Shown one piece after another: positions 1-5,342 of a DNA stretch of 5,342 nucleotides. The position numbers were made by a program, and so were the translations under genes. The stretch's first letter is position 1; each line of letters starts with the position of its first letter. This DNA comes from Candidatus Gastranaerophilales bacterium. GTDB taxonomy: Bacteria > Cyanobacteriota > Vampirovibrionia > Gastranaerophilales > Gastranaerophilaceae. The notes under the pieces were generated by a model that saw only the letters and a list, made by a program, of their open reading frames with translations, did not search any database and was not told the DNA's origin. The stretch covers positions 1-5,342 of the forward strand of contig CANQZO010000135.1 in assembly GCA_947628355.1 (NCBI GenBank), written 5' to 3'.

Positions 1-549
1 GTTGAAAATTACGCGGTTGTTCAGCTTCGGCAGGATAATAAGTCAGCAACCTTATATAATTTAGTCGGATTTCAAACGAACTTAAAATGGGCAAGCCAAA
101 CAGAGCTTATTCACTCCATTCCCGGACTTGAAAATGCTAATATAGTAAGGTACGGAGTTATGCACAGAAATACTTTTATTAACAGCCCTAAAGTCCTTTC
201 GCACTCTCTGCAATCTAAAATCAGTCCTAACGTATTTTTTGCGGGACAGATTACAGGCACTGAGGGATATACGGAATCAATTGCCTCAGGACTTTTGGCG
301 GGAATTAATATGTCAAGATTTATTAATGATAAGCCCCTTATTGAACTATCCTCAGATACTATGCTCGGAGCTTTAACTCACTATATTTCTTTCCCCGCTC
401 ATACTAATTTTCAGCCGATTAATTCCAATTGGGGAATTTTATCTCCTATTGATTCGGATAAGAAAATCAAAAAAAATAAAAAACTTAAAAATGAATTGCT
501 CGCAAACAGAGCTTTAAATTCCATTAAAGATTATTTAAGTAACTTGTAA
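1..549 (+). CDS. trmFO: TrmFO, folate/FAD-dependent tRNA (uracil-54-C5)-methyltransferase, C-terminal part (5' end outside window)
   Basis: The reading frame is open from base 1 to the TAA at 547-549 and gives 182 residues, roughly the last 40% of a protein normally about 435-450 residues long. Family hallmarks visible are YAVVQLRQDN at the start, YNLVGFQTNLKW, IPGLENANIVRYGVMHRNTFINSP (encoded about 118-189) and the FAD-binding C-terminal signature FFAGQITGTEGYTESIASG (about 235-294), followed by LLAGIN. TrmFO uses methylenetetrahydrofolate as carbon donor and FADH2/NAD(P)H as reductant to make ribothymidine at position 54 of the tRNA T-loop; it is cytosolic. The N-terminal dinucleotide-binding motif and the catalytic cysteines lie outside the window and cannot be checked. 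The first in-frame ATG in the window (160) is internal, at the M of MHRNTF, and is not a start. The tail is lysine-rich, then ends in an R-A-L-containing helix as is usual for the family. The 3' end overlaps the convergent cysteine-cluster gene by 26 bp. Confidence 0.95.
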   Translation, partial: VENYAVVQLRQDNKSATLYNLVGFQTNLKWASQTELIHSIPGLENANIVRYGVMHRNTFINSPKVLSHSLQSKISPNVFFAGQITGTEGYTESIASGLLAGINMSRFINDKPLIELSSDTMLGALTHYISFPAHTNFQPINSNWGILSPIDSDKKIKKNKKLKNELLANRALNSIKDYLSNL

Positions 550-925
550 AGGGTTTATCTGCTTCAAAATAATATCCGCAGCAATCTAAGGGTTTGCCTC
601 CGTTTATTAGAAATTTACTGTTTACTTTTGGATAATTTCTGCACCCTAAACCTCTAAAATGATAAACTTTGCATAAATTATCTTCGCTTATTTCATTACA
701 GGTAAATAATAATGCTCCCGTTTCGTTTTTTCCCGATATATAAAAATTGTTATAATGCTTCTCCCATTCCTTTACCCGCTCAAACTGCTCTTTAGTTTTT
801 ATTGGCTCATCTTCAATATATAATAGTATATTTCTGCAGCAATTTCCGCACCTTTTACAGCGTCCTTTTCTTATATATTTCGATGATAACAGCTTGTGAA
901 TATAATATTTAATGTATTTTTTCAT
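524..925 (-). CDS. YkgJ-type cysteine cluster protein (putative zinc/iron-chelating, CxxCxxCC family)
   Basis: This 133-residue protein has nine cysteines in the arrangement of the YkgJ/UPF0153 family: C23-x2-C26-x2-C29-C30 near the N terminus, then C76, C85, C95 (in a GLGCRNYP segment) and C115-C116 (LDCCGYYF). The family is annotated as a putative zinc- or iron-chelating domain; the bound metal and the biochemical role are not known from the sequence. A basic, tyrosine-rich N-terminal stretch (residues 1-22) precedes the first cysteine, and there is no signal peptide, so it is probably cytosolic. The ATG at 923-925 overlaps the stop of the upstream gene as TAATG. The best Shine-Dalgarno match, AAGGAG at 940-945, lies 14 nt away, which is long, so initiation probably relies on coupling. 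It is the last gene of a three-gene unit with the exported protein and the TPR protein. Its 3' end runs into the convergent trmFO. The family assignment is solid; the function is open. Confidence 0.85.
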   Translation of the reverse strand: MKKYIKYYIHKLLSSKYIRKGRCKRCGNCCRNILLYIEDEPIKTKEQFERVKEWEKHYNNFYISGKNETGALLFTCNEISEDNLCKVYHFRGLGCRNYPKVNSKFLINGGKPLDCCGYYFEADKPFTSYLNNL

Positions 926-1338
926 TAAATTACGGTAAACTCCTTATGAATAAACGGGTAATTTTTTTTGTTTAAGTAGAAAAATTGTATTATATACCGC
1001 CCCGGACGCTGAATAACAATATAATTTTTATAGAAATTCGACGCTGTATCTATATATAAATCCTGCGTTTGATTAATTTTAAATCCCCAGTTTGTTGTTT
1101 TTTCATCTTGCGACGATATCTGCATTCTGACACCTGCATATTTTAGTCCGTCAGGAGCTATGATTGCATAATTTATTCGTTCTCCCGCATTAAATGTACG
1201 CTCTATTCTTGAAATATTTTCACGCGTTATTGCACCTGCTGTCATCACCAAAACGGGCTTTTCTTTTCGCTTAAATCCGCTTAAACATATCAAAGGTATT
1301 ATAAACAGTATTATTACAACTTTTTTAATCAGGCTCAT
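925..1338 (-). CDS. Small exported protein of unknown function
   Basis: I do not recognise this 137-residue protein. The N terminus looks like a Sec signal or signal anchor: basic n-region (MSLIKK) and a hydrophobic stretch about residues 7-21 (VVIILFIIPLICLSG), then a charged segment (KRKEK). A cysteine at residue 18 is not in a good lipobox because isoleucine precedes it, so a lipoprotein is unlikely. The remainder alternates hydrophobic and polar residues, with short segments such as YAIIAPDG, YKNYIVIQRPGRYIIQFFYL and a C-terminal HKEFTVI. This suggests a single all-beta, possibly Ig-like, domain outside the membrane; that fold call is inference from pattern only. It is coupled at both ends by TAATG overlaps, with the TPR gene upstream and the YkgJ-type gene downstream. 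Co-translation with an exported TPR protein suggests they work in the same compartment, perhaps as partners. Confidence 0.8.
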   Translation of the reverse strand: MSLIKKVVIILFIIPLICLSGFKRKEKPVLVMTAGAITRENISRIERTFNAGERINYAIIAPDGLKYAGVRMQISSQDEKTTNWGFKINQTQDLYIDTASNFYKNYIVIQRPGRYIIQFFYLNKKNYPFIHKEFTVI

Positions 1339-3362
1339 TACTGCTGTTTCGCTTCTTCAGTGGGAAGTTTCTTTCTTAAATTATTTATCTTATTTTGAAC
1401 GTTGTTTTTTATGGTTTTATCCTGCGCATAAATAACAAATTTTTCATAGTTATCGACAGCACCCGCAATATTATTCTCTTTCTCATAAGCTAAACCAAGA
1501 GCATAATACGCATAAGCATAATCGCTTTTTAATTCAATTACCTCATTAAAGCTCTCTTTTGCAGAATATAAATCGTTTTGCTCTGCTTGGCATAAGCCTC
1601 TGTTAAAATAAGAATCGGGATTTTTCGGATTAATTTTTATAGATTTGTTGTATGCAGCTATTGCTTCATCTAACTGCGACATACCTTTATATGTGTTTCC
1701 GATTTTTATATATACGTATTCATCATTCGGATTAATCGAAACCGCCTTTTGATACTCGTTTAACGCTTCATTATAATTTTTATTTTTATAATATCCGTCG
1801 GCTATTTCTATCGTATATTTAAACTTTTCCGTATTATCAGAACTTTTGGCAGACATGGCTTTTTCGTATAAAATTTTTGCCTCATCGGCTTTATTATAAT
1901 CCGTTAACGCTTTTGCATATGCGGATAATACTTCGCTGTTGTCGGGAGATATTTCCATTGCACGCTCAAAATATTCCGTTGCTTTTGTCTTTGAACCGAG
2001 TTTTTCGTACATATTTGCAGCTGATATATATAACAGAGGATTTTCACTATCCGCTGCTATTGCGTTTTCATACATATTTGCAGCTTTTTTGCAGTTTCCG
2101 TTTTCTGCAAGAGATTGTGCATAAGAAATATACGCTTTATTTAAATATTCTTTTGCTGTCTTATTATTTGCATTTTTTACAAGTACACCCTTATATATTG
2201 CAATTGCTTCTTCATATCGTTTCTGTGCGTGAAGCGCTATACCTTTATTTAATATGTAGTCTTGATTTTCAGGATCTTGCGCTATTAAAGAATCATAAAC
2301 CGCAATCGCTTCTTCATAACGCTTATCTAAATGATAAGCATTCGCAAGCTCTTTTTGTATGTCTATATTTTTTGGCGCAGTTATTCTGCCCTGATTTAAC
2401 ACCTTTATGGCATTATCATAATCACCTTTTTGGGAATAGAGTATACCGGCGTTTAAATATGCAACTTCATTATCTTTTACATCTTCTAAATATTTATTAT
2501 ACTGCACTAAGGCTTCATCATATTTTTCTTTATCTGCAAGCAGATTTGCATAATCAAACCTTATTGAATTCATATCAGGGTCTATTTCCAAGACCTGCTT
2601 AAATTCAGCTTCGGCTAAGTCATCTTTTGACTGAGCAAGGTAAACATAAGCTAAATTCGCCCGCGCAACATAGTCATTTTTATCTTTTAGTATAGCTTTT
2701 TTTAAGATATTTTCGGCATTGTCATAATCGGATATTCGATATAACGCCAGTCCGTAATTTGAGTAATCATCAAACTCATTCGGATTTTTTAAATATAAAT
2801 CATTATATATTTTAGCCGCATCATCGGGCTTATTCATTCTTAAATATATTGATGCCATATTTTCCCTTGCATCAACAGCGTCGGGATAATAATTTAAAAA
2901 CATTTGATAATACTTAATGGCTTCTTCATCTTCTTTTAAATGAGTTTTTACGCTTGCCAGATTTAAGTAATTGTACTTATACTCGGGGAATATTTTCATT
3001 GCCTCCGAATATGCTTCATTTGCATTTTTATAATCCTGCATTTGTTCATAAATATTACCAAGGCTGATATAAATAAAAGCGTCATCCGGTCTTAATTTAA
3101 GCGCCTTTTTATATGCGTCCGTTGCATTACCCCATTGGCTGAGTTCGGAATACATCCCGCCGAGTTTTGTATATAAAAGCGCGTCATCGGGTGATAACTT
3201 TATTGCATTATTTAAACTTTCAACGGCTTCCTGGTATTTTTCACTGTCAGCATAAGCACATGCCTGTTTATAATACTGATTTGCCTCTGGAGTCATTGCA
3301 AATACAGCCGCGCCCATATTTATACTTAATAATAATGATAATAATAATGCCTTTATTTTAAT
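1338..3362 (-). CDS. Exported protein of about 18 tetratricopeptide repeats, probably starting at ATT
   Basis: The protein is 674 residues if it starts at ATT 3360-3362, or 659 from the first ATG at 3317. Counting from ATT, residues 1-22 form a textbook Sec signal peptide: basic MKIK, a leucine/serine core (ALLLSLLLS), then a VFA cleavage site before M23-T24. Residues about 24-640 are a continuous array of roughly 18 TPR units, mostly 33-36 residues long, each with the usual pattern (Y/A-x-x-L/A-G-x-x-Y, then EA-x-x-Y-x-x-A, then P at the end). Examples are LGNIYEQMQDYKNANEAY and IGNTYKGMSQLDEAIAAY. Unit 12 (about 402-442) is irregular and longer, which splits the array into 11 and 7 units. 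A short charged tail (KKLPTEEAKQQ) ends the protein. TPR arrays bind partner proteins; no catalytic domain is seen. The ATG at 3317 has no Shine-Dalgarno and would destroy the signal peptide. The stop overlaps the next start as TAATG. An own promoter lies at 3390-3418. Being TPR-only, its partner and process cannot be named. Confidence 0.9.
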   Translation of the reverse strand: MKIKALLLSLLLSINMGAAVFAMTPEANQYYKQACAYADSEKYQEAVESLNNAIKLSPDDALLYTKLGGMYSELSQWGNATDAYKKALKLRPDDAFIYISLGNIYEQMQDYKNANEAYSEAMKIFPEYKYNYLNLASVKTHLKEDEEAIKYYQMFLNYYPDAVDARENMASIYLRMNKPDDAAKIYNDLYLKNPNEFDDYSNYGLALYRISDYDNAENILKKAILKDKNDYVARANLAYVYLAQSKDDLAEAEFKQVLEIDPDMNSIRFDYANLLADKEKYDEALVQYNKYLEDVKDNEVAYLNAGILYSQKGDYDNAIKVLNQGRITAPKNIDIQKELANAYHLDKRYEEAIAVYDSLIAQDPENQDYILNKGIALHAQKRYEEAIAIYKGVLVKNANNKTAKEYLNKAYISYAQSLAENGNCKKAANMYENAIAADSENPLLYISAANMYEKLGSKTKATEYFERAMEISPDNSEVLSAYAKALTDYNKADEAKILYEKAMSAKSSDNTEKFKYTIEIADGYYKNKNYNEALNEYQKAVSINPNDEYVYIKIGNTYKGMSQLDEAIAAYNKSIKINPKNPDSYFNRGLCQAEQNDLYSAKESFNEVIELKSDYAYAYYALGLAYEKENNIAGAVDNYEKFVIYAQDKTIKNNVQNKINNLRKKLPTEEAKQQ

Positions 3363-3370
3363 GATTTTAC

Positions 3371-3375
3371 CCTCC
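3371..3375 (-). promoter_or_regulatory. Shine-Dalgarno GGAGG that fixes the TPR gene start at ATT
   Basis: On the minus strand GGAGG at 3375-3371 is the only strong ribosome binding site upstream of the TPR array. It lies 8 nt before ATT 3362-3360 and 5 nt before ATC 3365-3363, but about 53 nt before the first ATG. The usual spacing is about 5-9 nt, so ATT fits best; ATC is the second choice and would add one residue. Confidence 0.75.
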
Positions 3376-3389
3376 GATGCTACAAAATT

Positions 3390-3418
3390 ATTATCTTATG
3401 TAATTAAAAAAAAATCAA
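3390..3418 (-). promoter_or_regulatory. Sigma-70-like promoter of the TPR / exported protein / YkgJ-type operon
   Basis: On the minus strand TTGATT (3418-3413, 4 of 6 to TTGACA) is followed by a 17-nt spacer and GATAAT (3395-3390, 5 of 6 to TATAAT). Transcription would start near 3383, giving a leader of about 20 nt that contains the GGAGG site. The -35 element directly abuts the end of the upstream yihY-type gene. In an AT-rich genome chance matches are common, but spacing and position are right. Confidence 0.55.
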
Positions 3419-3426
3419 TTAATTAC
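3400..3426. repeat. Perfect 8-bp inverted repeat around a nine-A run at the gene junction
   Basis: GTAATTAA at 3400-3407 is matched by its exact reverse complement TTAATTAC at 3419-3426, with an 11-nt loop that holds most of the nine-A run 3406-3414 (U-rich in the minus-strand RNA). It covers the stop codon of the YihY-type gene and the -35 and spacer region of the TPR promoter. It is not a classical terminator because the stem is almost all A/T and the U-run lies in the loop, not after the stem. It could be a weak terminator or a regulator-binding site, or chance in AT-rich DNA. Confidence 0.5.
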
Positions 3427-4258
3427 TTTTCTTTGTTAATCTCGCATAAACTCTTGAATTAATCTCACCGCCAACAAGAACGATTAACGATGTATAATAC
3501 AGCCACACCATTAATATTGCAAAAGCACCGATAGTGCCGTATACCTTATTATATGCGTTTAAATTGCTTAAATACAACGAAAAACACCACGACCCCAGTA
3601 TCCAAAAGAAGCTGAAAAATAAAGTTCCGGGCATTACGCTTTTAAATTTTATTTTATCGTTTCCCTCAATACAAGGCAGTATAAAATAATTTCCTATCGC
3701 ACAAAATGCCAAAGCAAGATATGATACGGGCCATCTTATTATTGAGATAATATCTACCGATAATTTGGATAAAATTGTATACTGGAACATAAAATCAAGA
3801 AATACTTTTCCTAAAACTATTAAATTTACGGCAAGAAATAATAATAACGAATTTATAAAAACCATTAATATTGATAATGTTCTTGTGTAAATAAAACTTC
3901 TTGTTTCTTCTATTGCATAAGCACGGTTTAATCCCTTTATAATTACCGCAATGGCATTTGATGCCAGCGCAATAGTAATTATAAGCCCGAATATTGCGAT
4001 TAATTTACCCTGTTTAAAAATCATAGCTTCATTTAAAGTATTCATTATTAAACCTGCAACATCTTTAGGCGCAATATTAGTTATAAAATTTAAAATCGGA
4101 GTAATTAAAGTCTTTTTTCCCATCCATGCAAAAAGTGAAGTTAAAAACAACAAAAACGGGAATAAGCCCAAAATAAACCAAAAAGCCATTTCTGCGGCAA
4201 CTCCGCAGAAATCCTGTTCTATTATTTTTTTTACAAGAGATTCAATATATTTTCTCAT
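3419..4258 (-). CDS. YihY/BrkB family (UPF0761) inner-membrane protein
   Basis: This 279-residue, strongly hydrophobic protein has the six-helix layout of the YihY/BrkB family (formerly misnamed ribonuclease BN). Approximate membrane segments are residues 21-45, 85-108, 125-150, 170-195, 207-230 and 240-262. Family features include the AAEMAFWFILGLFPFLLF segment in helix 1, YNKVYGTIGAFAILMVWLYY before and in the last helix, and the C-terminal GGEINSRVYA. The length is typical for the family. Its molecular function is not established; transport or an envelope role has been proposed for relatives, and it should not be read as an RNase. The ATG at 4256-4258 overlaps the nrnA stop (TGA 4255-4257) as ATGA, and no good Shine-Dalgarno precedes it, so translation is likely coupled to nrnA. 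The gap to the TPR gene is about 56 bp and contains that gene's promoter. Confidence 0.9.
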   Translation of the reverse strand: MRKYIESLVKKIIEQDFCGVAAEMAFWFILGLFPFLLFLTSLFAWMGKKTLITPILNFITNIAPKDVAGLIMNTLNEAMIFKQGKLIAIFGLIITIALASNAIAVIIKGLNRAYAIEETRSFIYTRTLSILMVFINSLLLFLAVNLIVLGKVFLDFMFQYTILSKLSVDIISIIRWPVSYLALAFCAIGNYFILPCIEGNDKIKFKSVMPGTLFFSFFWILGSWCFSLYLSNLNAYNKVYGTIGAFAILMVWLYYTSLIVLVGGEINSRVYARLTKKSN

Positions 4259-5226
4259 TCCAATTCACTTTGAACACGTGCTAACAACTTATCACAGGCT
4301 ATAGCAATCGGTTTTTTAATTGTGCAGCCTGCGGCAAACGAGTGTCCGCCCCCGCCAAAATCCGTTGCTATAGGTGTTAAATCTTTTGTTTTACTTCTTA
4401 AACTTACTTTTGTATAGCCTTCTTTTGTTTCTTTTAATATCGCTGCAATTTCTACATCTTTTGAGGTTCTTAATACTTCAACTATTCCCTCTGTGTAATC
4501 ATCTTCAGCATTAAATTTACTCATATCGGAACGGGTTATTTTGGAAAATGCTATTTTTCCGTTGTTATAAAAAACGGTATTACTTACGACATAGGCTTGA
4601 AATTGCACCATTGACTGCGGTTTTGTTTCATAGCAGGCTCTATATTCTTTTGTAGGAGATACACCTAATTTTACTAATTCCGCAGCGAGCATAAATGTTT
4701 CGGGTGTTGTATTTTCATACTTAAATCCGCCCGTATCAGTCATTAAAGAAGTATAAATACATCTTGCCGCATTAAGAGGAATTTCCAATCCCCACTCTTT
4801 AAAAATTTTATATAATATAACTCCGACACAAGCCGCATCACCGTCTATTATGTTTAAATCTCCGTATCCTATATTGGTTTTATGATGATCAATATTTACC
4901 TTATATACAGCATTATCAAATATTTCCGTTCCGAAGACCAAACGGTCTTTTGCTGCCACATCAACAGCTATAGCCAAATCATATTTTTCTGATTTATCAA
5001 TATCAGCAACATCAATAAATTTGTCATAATTCGGAAGATAAGAATACATATTTGGCAATTTACCCGCAAATACGGAATCCGCTTTTTTATTAAAATATTT
5101 TTCAAGTATTATATTTAACGCAAGATTTGAGCCTAATGTATCACCATCAGGACTTACATGAGAAAATATTATTATTTTCTCGGCTCCCTCTATCCTGCTT
5201 TTTAACTCTTGTAAATTATTTTCCAT
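4255..5226 (-). CDS. nrnA: NrnA, DHH/DHHA1 oligoribonuclease and pAp phosphatase
   Basis: The protein has 323 residues, the usual NrnA length. The N-terminal DHH domain shows H23-x3-D27-G-D29 (in FSHVSPDGDTLGS), D89 (IAVDVAAKD), the D113-H114-H115 signature (NIDHHKTN) and D164 (LMTDTGGF); these are the expected Mn2+ ligands. The C-terminal DHHA1 domain carries the substrate-binding GGGGH-SFAAG motif at 291-300. All key residues are present, so the enzyme should be active. Family members degrade 2-5 nt RNA fragments to mononucleotides and dephosphorylate 3'-phosphoadenosine 5'-phosphate (pAp) to AMP, in the cytosol. Relatives specialised on c-di-AMP/pApA (GdpP) carry extra membrane and PAS/GGDEF domains not present here. 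The ATG at 5224-5226 is preceded by a weak purine stretch (AAAGAG, 7 nt away) and a promoter at 5253-5281. The stop overlaps the start of the YihY-type gene by 4 bp. Confidence 0.93.
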   Translation of the reverse strand: MENNLQELKSRIEGAEKIIIFSHVSPDGDTLGSNLALNIILEKYFNKKADSVFAGKLPNMYSYLPNYDKFIDVADIDKSEKYDLAIAVDVAAKDRLVFGTEIFDNAVYKVNIDHHKTNIGYGDLNIIDGDAACVGVILYKIFKEWGLEIPLNAARCIYTSLMTDTGGFKYENTTPETFMLAAELVKLGVSPTKEYRACYETKPQSMVQFQAYVVSNTVFYNNGKIAFSKITRSDMSKFNAEDDYTEGIVEVLRTSKDVEIAAILKETKEGYTKVSLRSKTKDLTPIATDFGGGGHSFAAGCTIKKPIAIACDKLLARVQSELE

Positions 5227-5252
5227 ACTCTGACTCTTTAGTGCATGATTAT

Positions 5253-5281
5253 ATTATACTATAAACTTACGGTCTTATTAA
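5253..5281 (-). promoter_or_regulatory. Sigma-70-like promoter of the nrnA / yihY-type operon
   Basis: On the minus strand a perfect TATAAT (5258-5253) is preceded, after a 17-nt spacer, by TTAATA (5281-5276, 4 of 6 to TTGACA). The predicted start is near 5246, leaving a leader of about 20 nt before the nrnA ATG. The -35 lies inside the end of the upstream gene, so nrnA may be both read through and independently transcribed. Confidence 0.55.
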
Positions 5282-5342
5282 AACTTTCAGCGCTTTTCCG
5301 TTCATGTGCTTAATTAGGGCTTCTTCAGCTCTTTCTAAGGGT
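5267..5342 (-). CDS. C-terminal end of a probable zinc-type (MDR) alcohol dehydrogenase; rest outside window
   Basis: A minus-strand frame enters from the right edge and stops at TAA 5267-5269, giving 24 visible residues: PLERAEEALIKHMN followed by GKALKVLIRP. A final helix of the E-x-A-x-E-A-L kind followed by a G-K-A-L-K-V-hydrophobic-x-P strand is the common C-terminal ending of medium-chain zinc dehydrogenases such as sorbitol or threonine dehydrogenase-like proteins. With so few residues this is a tentative call; it is based on recollection of the family pattern, and no catalytic or nucleotide-binding motif is in view. It lies 40 bp upstream of nrnA in the same direction. That this is a genuine gene end is more certain than its family. 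Confidence 0.5.
   Translation of the reverse strand, partial: PLERAEEALIKHMNGKALKVLIRP

Noticed and set aside
160..549. Separate 129-residue gene starting at ATG 160
   Set aside because: The frame is open without interruption from base 1 with TrmFO motifs upstream of 160, and M160 is the internal methionine of the conserved MHRNTF segment.
925..1338. Lipoprotein with lipidated cysteine 18
   Set aside because: The residues before the cysteine (P-L-I) do not fit the lipobox, which needs a small residue just before the cysteine.
1877..2602. 241-codon open frame on the plus strand, plus shorter ones at 1939-2124 and 3167-3361
   Set aside because: They lie antisense inside the TPR gene, have leucine/histidine/tyrosine-rich composition typical of antisense reading of repeat-rich coding DNA, and show no family motif. 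The TPR protein explains this DNA fully.
3400..3426. Rho-independent terminator for the YihY-type gene
   Set aside because: The stem is nearly all A/T and the U-run is inside the loop, not after the stem, so it does not fit the intrinsic terminator pattern.
3419..4258. Ribonuclease BN
   Set aside because: The old name for this membrane family was a misassignment; the sequence is a polytopic membrane protein without nuclease motifs.
3951..4304. 117-codon plus-strand open frame
   Set aside because: It is antisense to the YihY-type gene and the end of nrnA, both of which have clear family signatures; there is no homologous motif in the antisense product.

Overview
This is an AT-rich bacterial window with dense gene packing. 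It shows no phage, transposon, CRISPR or RNA-gene signature. One truncated plus-strand gene at the left end meets a minus-strand run of five complete genes, and a second truncated minus-strand gene lies at the right edge. Folate/FAD-dependent TrmFO, NrnA, a YihY/BrkB membrane protein, low GC and Sec-exported TPR proteins together fit several low-GC lineages, including Firmicutes, gut non-photosynthetic cyanobacteria (Gastranaerophilales/Melainabacteria) and Elusimicrobia-like groups. I lean weakly to the second, but the sequence alone does not settle it.

Layout from left to right. 1-549 (+) is the C-terminal part of TrmFO, which makes ribothymidine-54 in tRNA. It overlaps tail-to-tail by 26 bp with a small cysteine-cluster protein of the YkgJ type (524-925, -). 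Upstream of that on the minus strand come an unrecognised exported protein (925-1338) and a large exported protein of about 18 TPR units (1338-3362). These three minus-strand genes are joined by two successive TAATG stop/start overlaps, so they almost certainly form one translationally coupled operon. A good sigma-70-like promoter sits at 3390-3418. Further right are a six-helix YihY/BrkB family membrane protein (3419-4258) and the DHH/DHHA1 phosphoesterase NrnA (4255-5226), coupled by an ATGA overlap and preceded by a TATAAT promoter at 5253-5281. The end of a probable zinc-type dehydrogenase closes the window (5267-5342).

The most interesting point is the start of the TPR gene. The first ATG (at 3317) would leave out a well-formed Sec signal peptide encoded in frame just upstream. 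No ATG, GTG, TTG or CTG exists between that ATG and the upstream in-frame stop. A strong GGAGG lies 8 nt before an ATT codon at 3360-3362, so the gene appears to start at ATT, a rare initiation codon. I extended the gene accordingly to 3362.

Functionally the window combines housekeeping genes (tRNA methylation, nanoRNA/pAp turnover) with an envelope-directed, undescribed three-gene unit (TPR protein, small exported protein, metal-cluster protein). I see no evidence of a defence system or other exotic system here.
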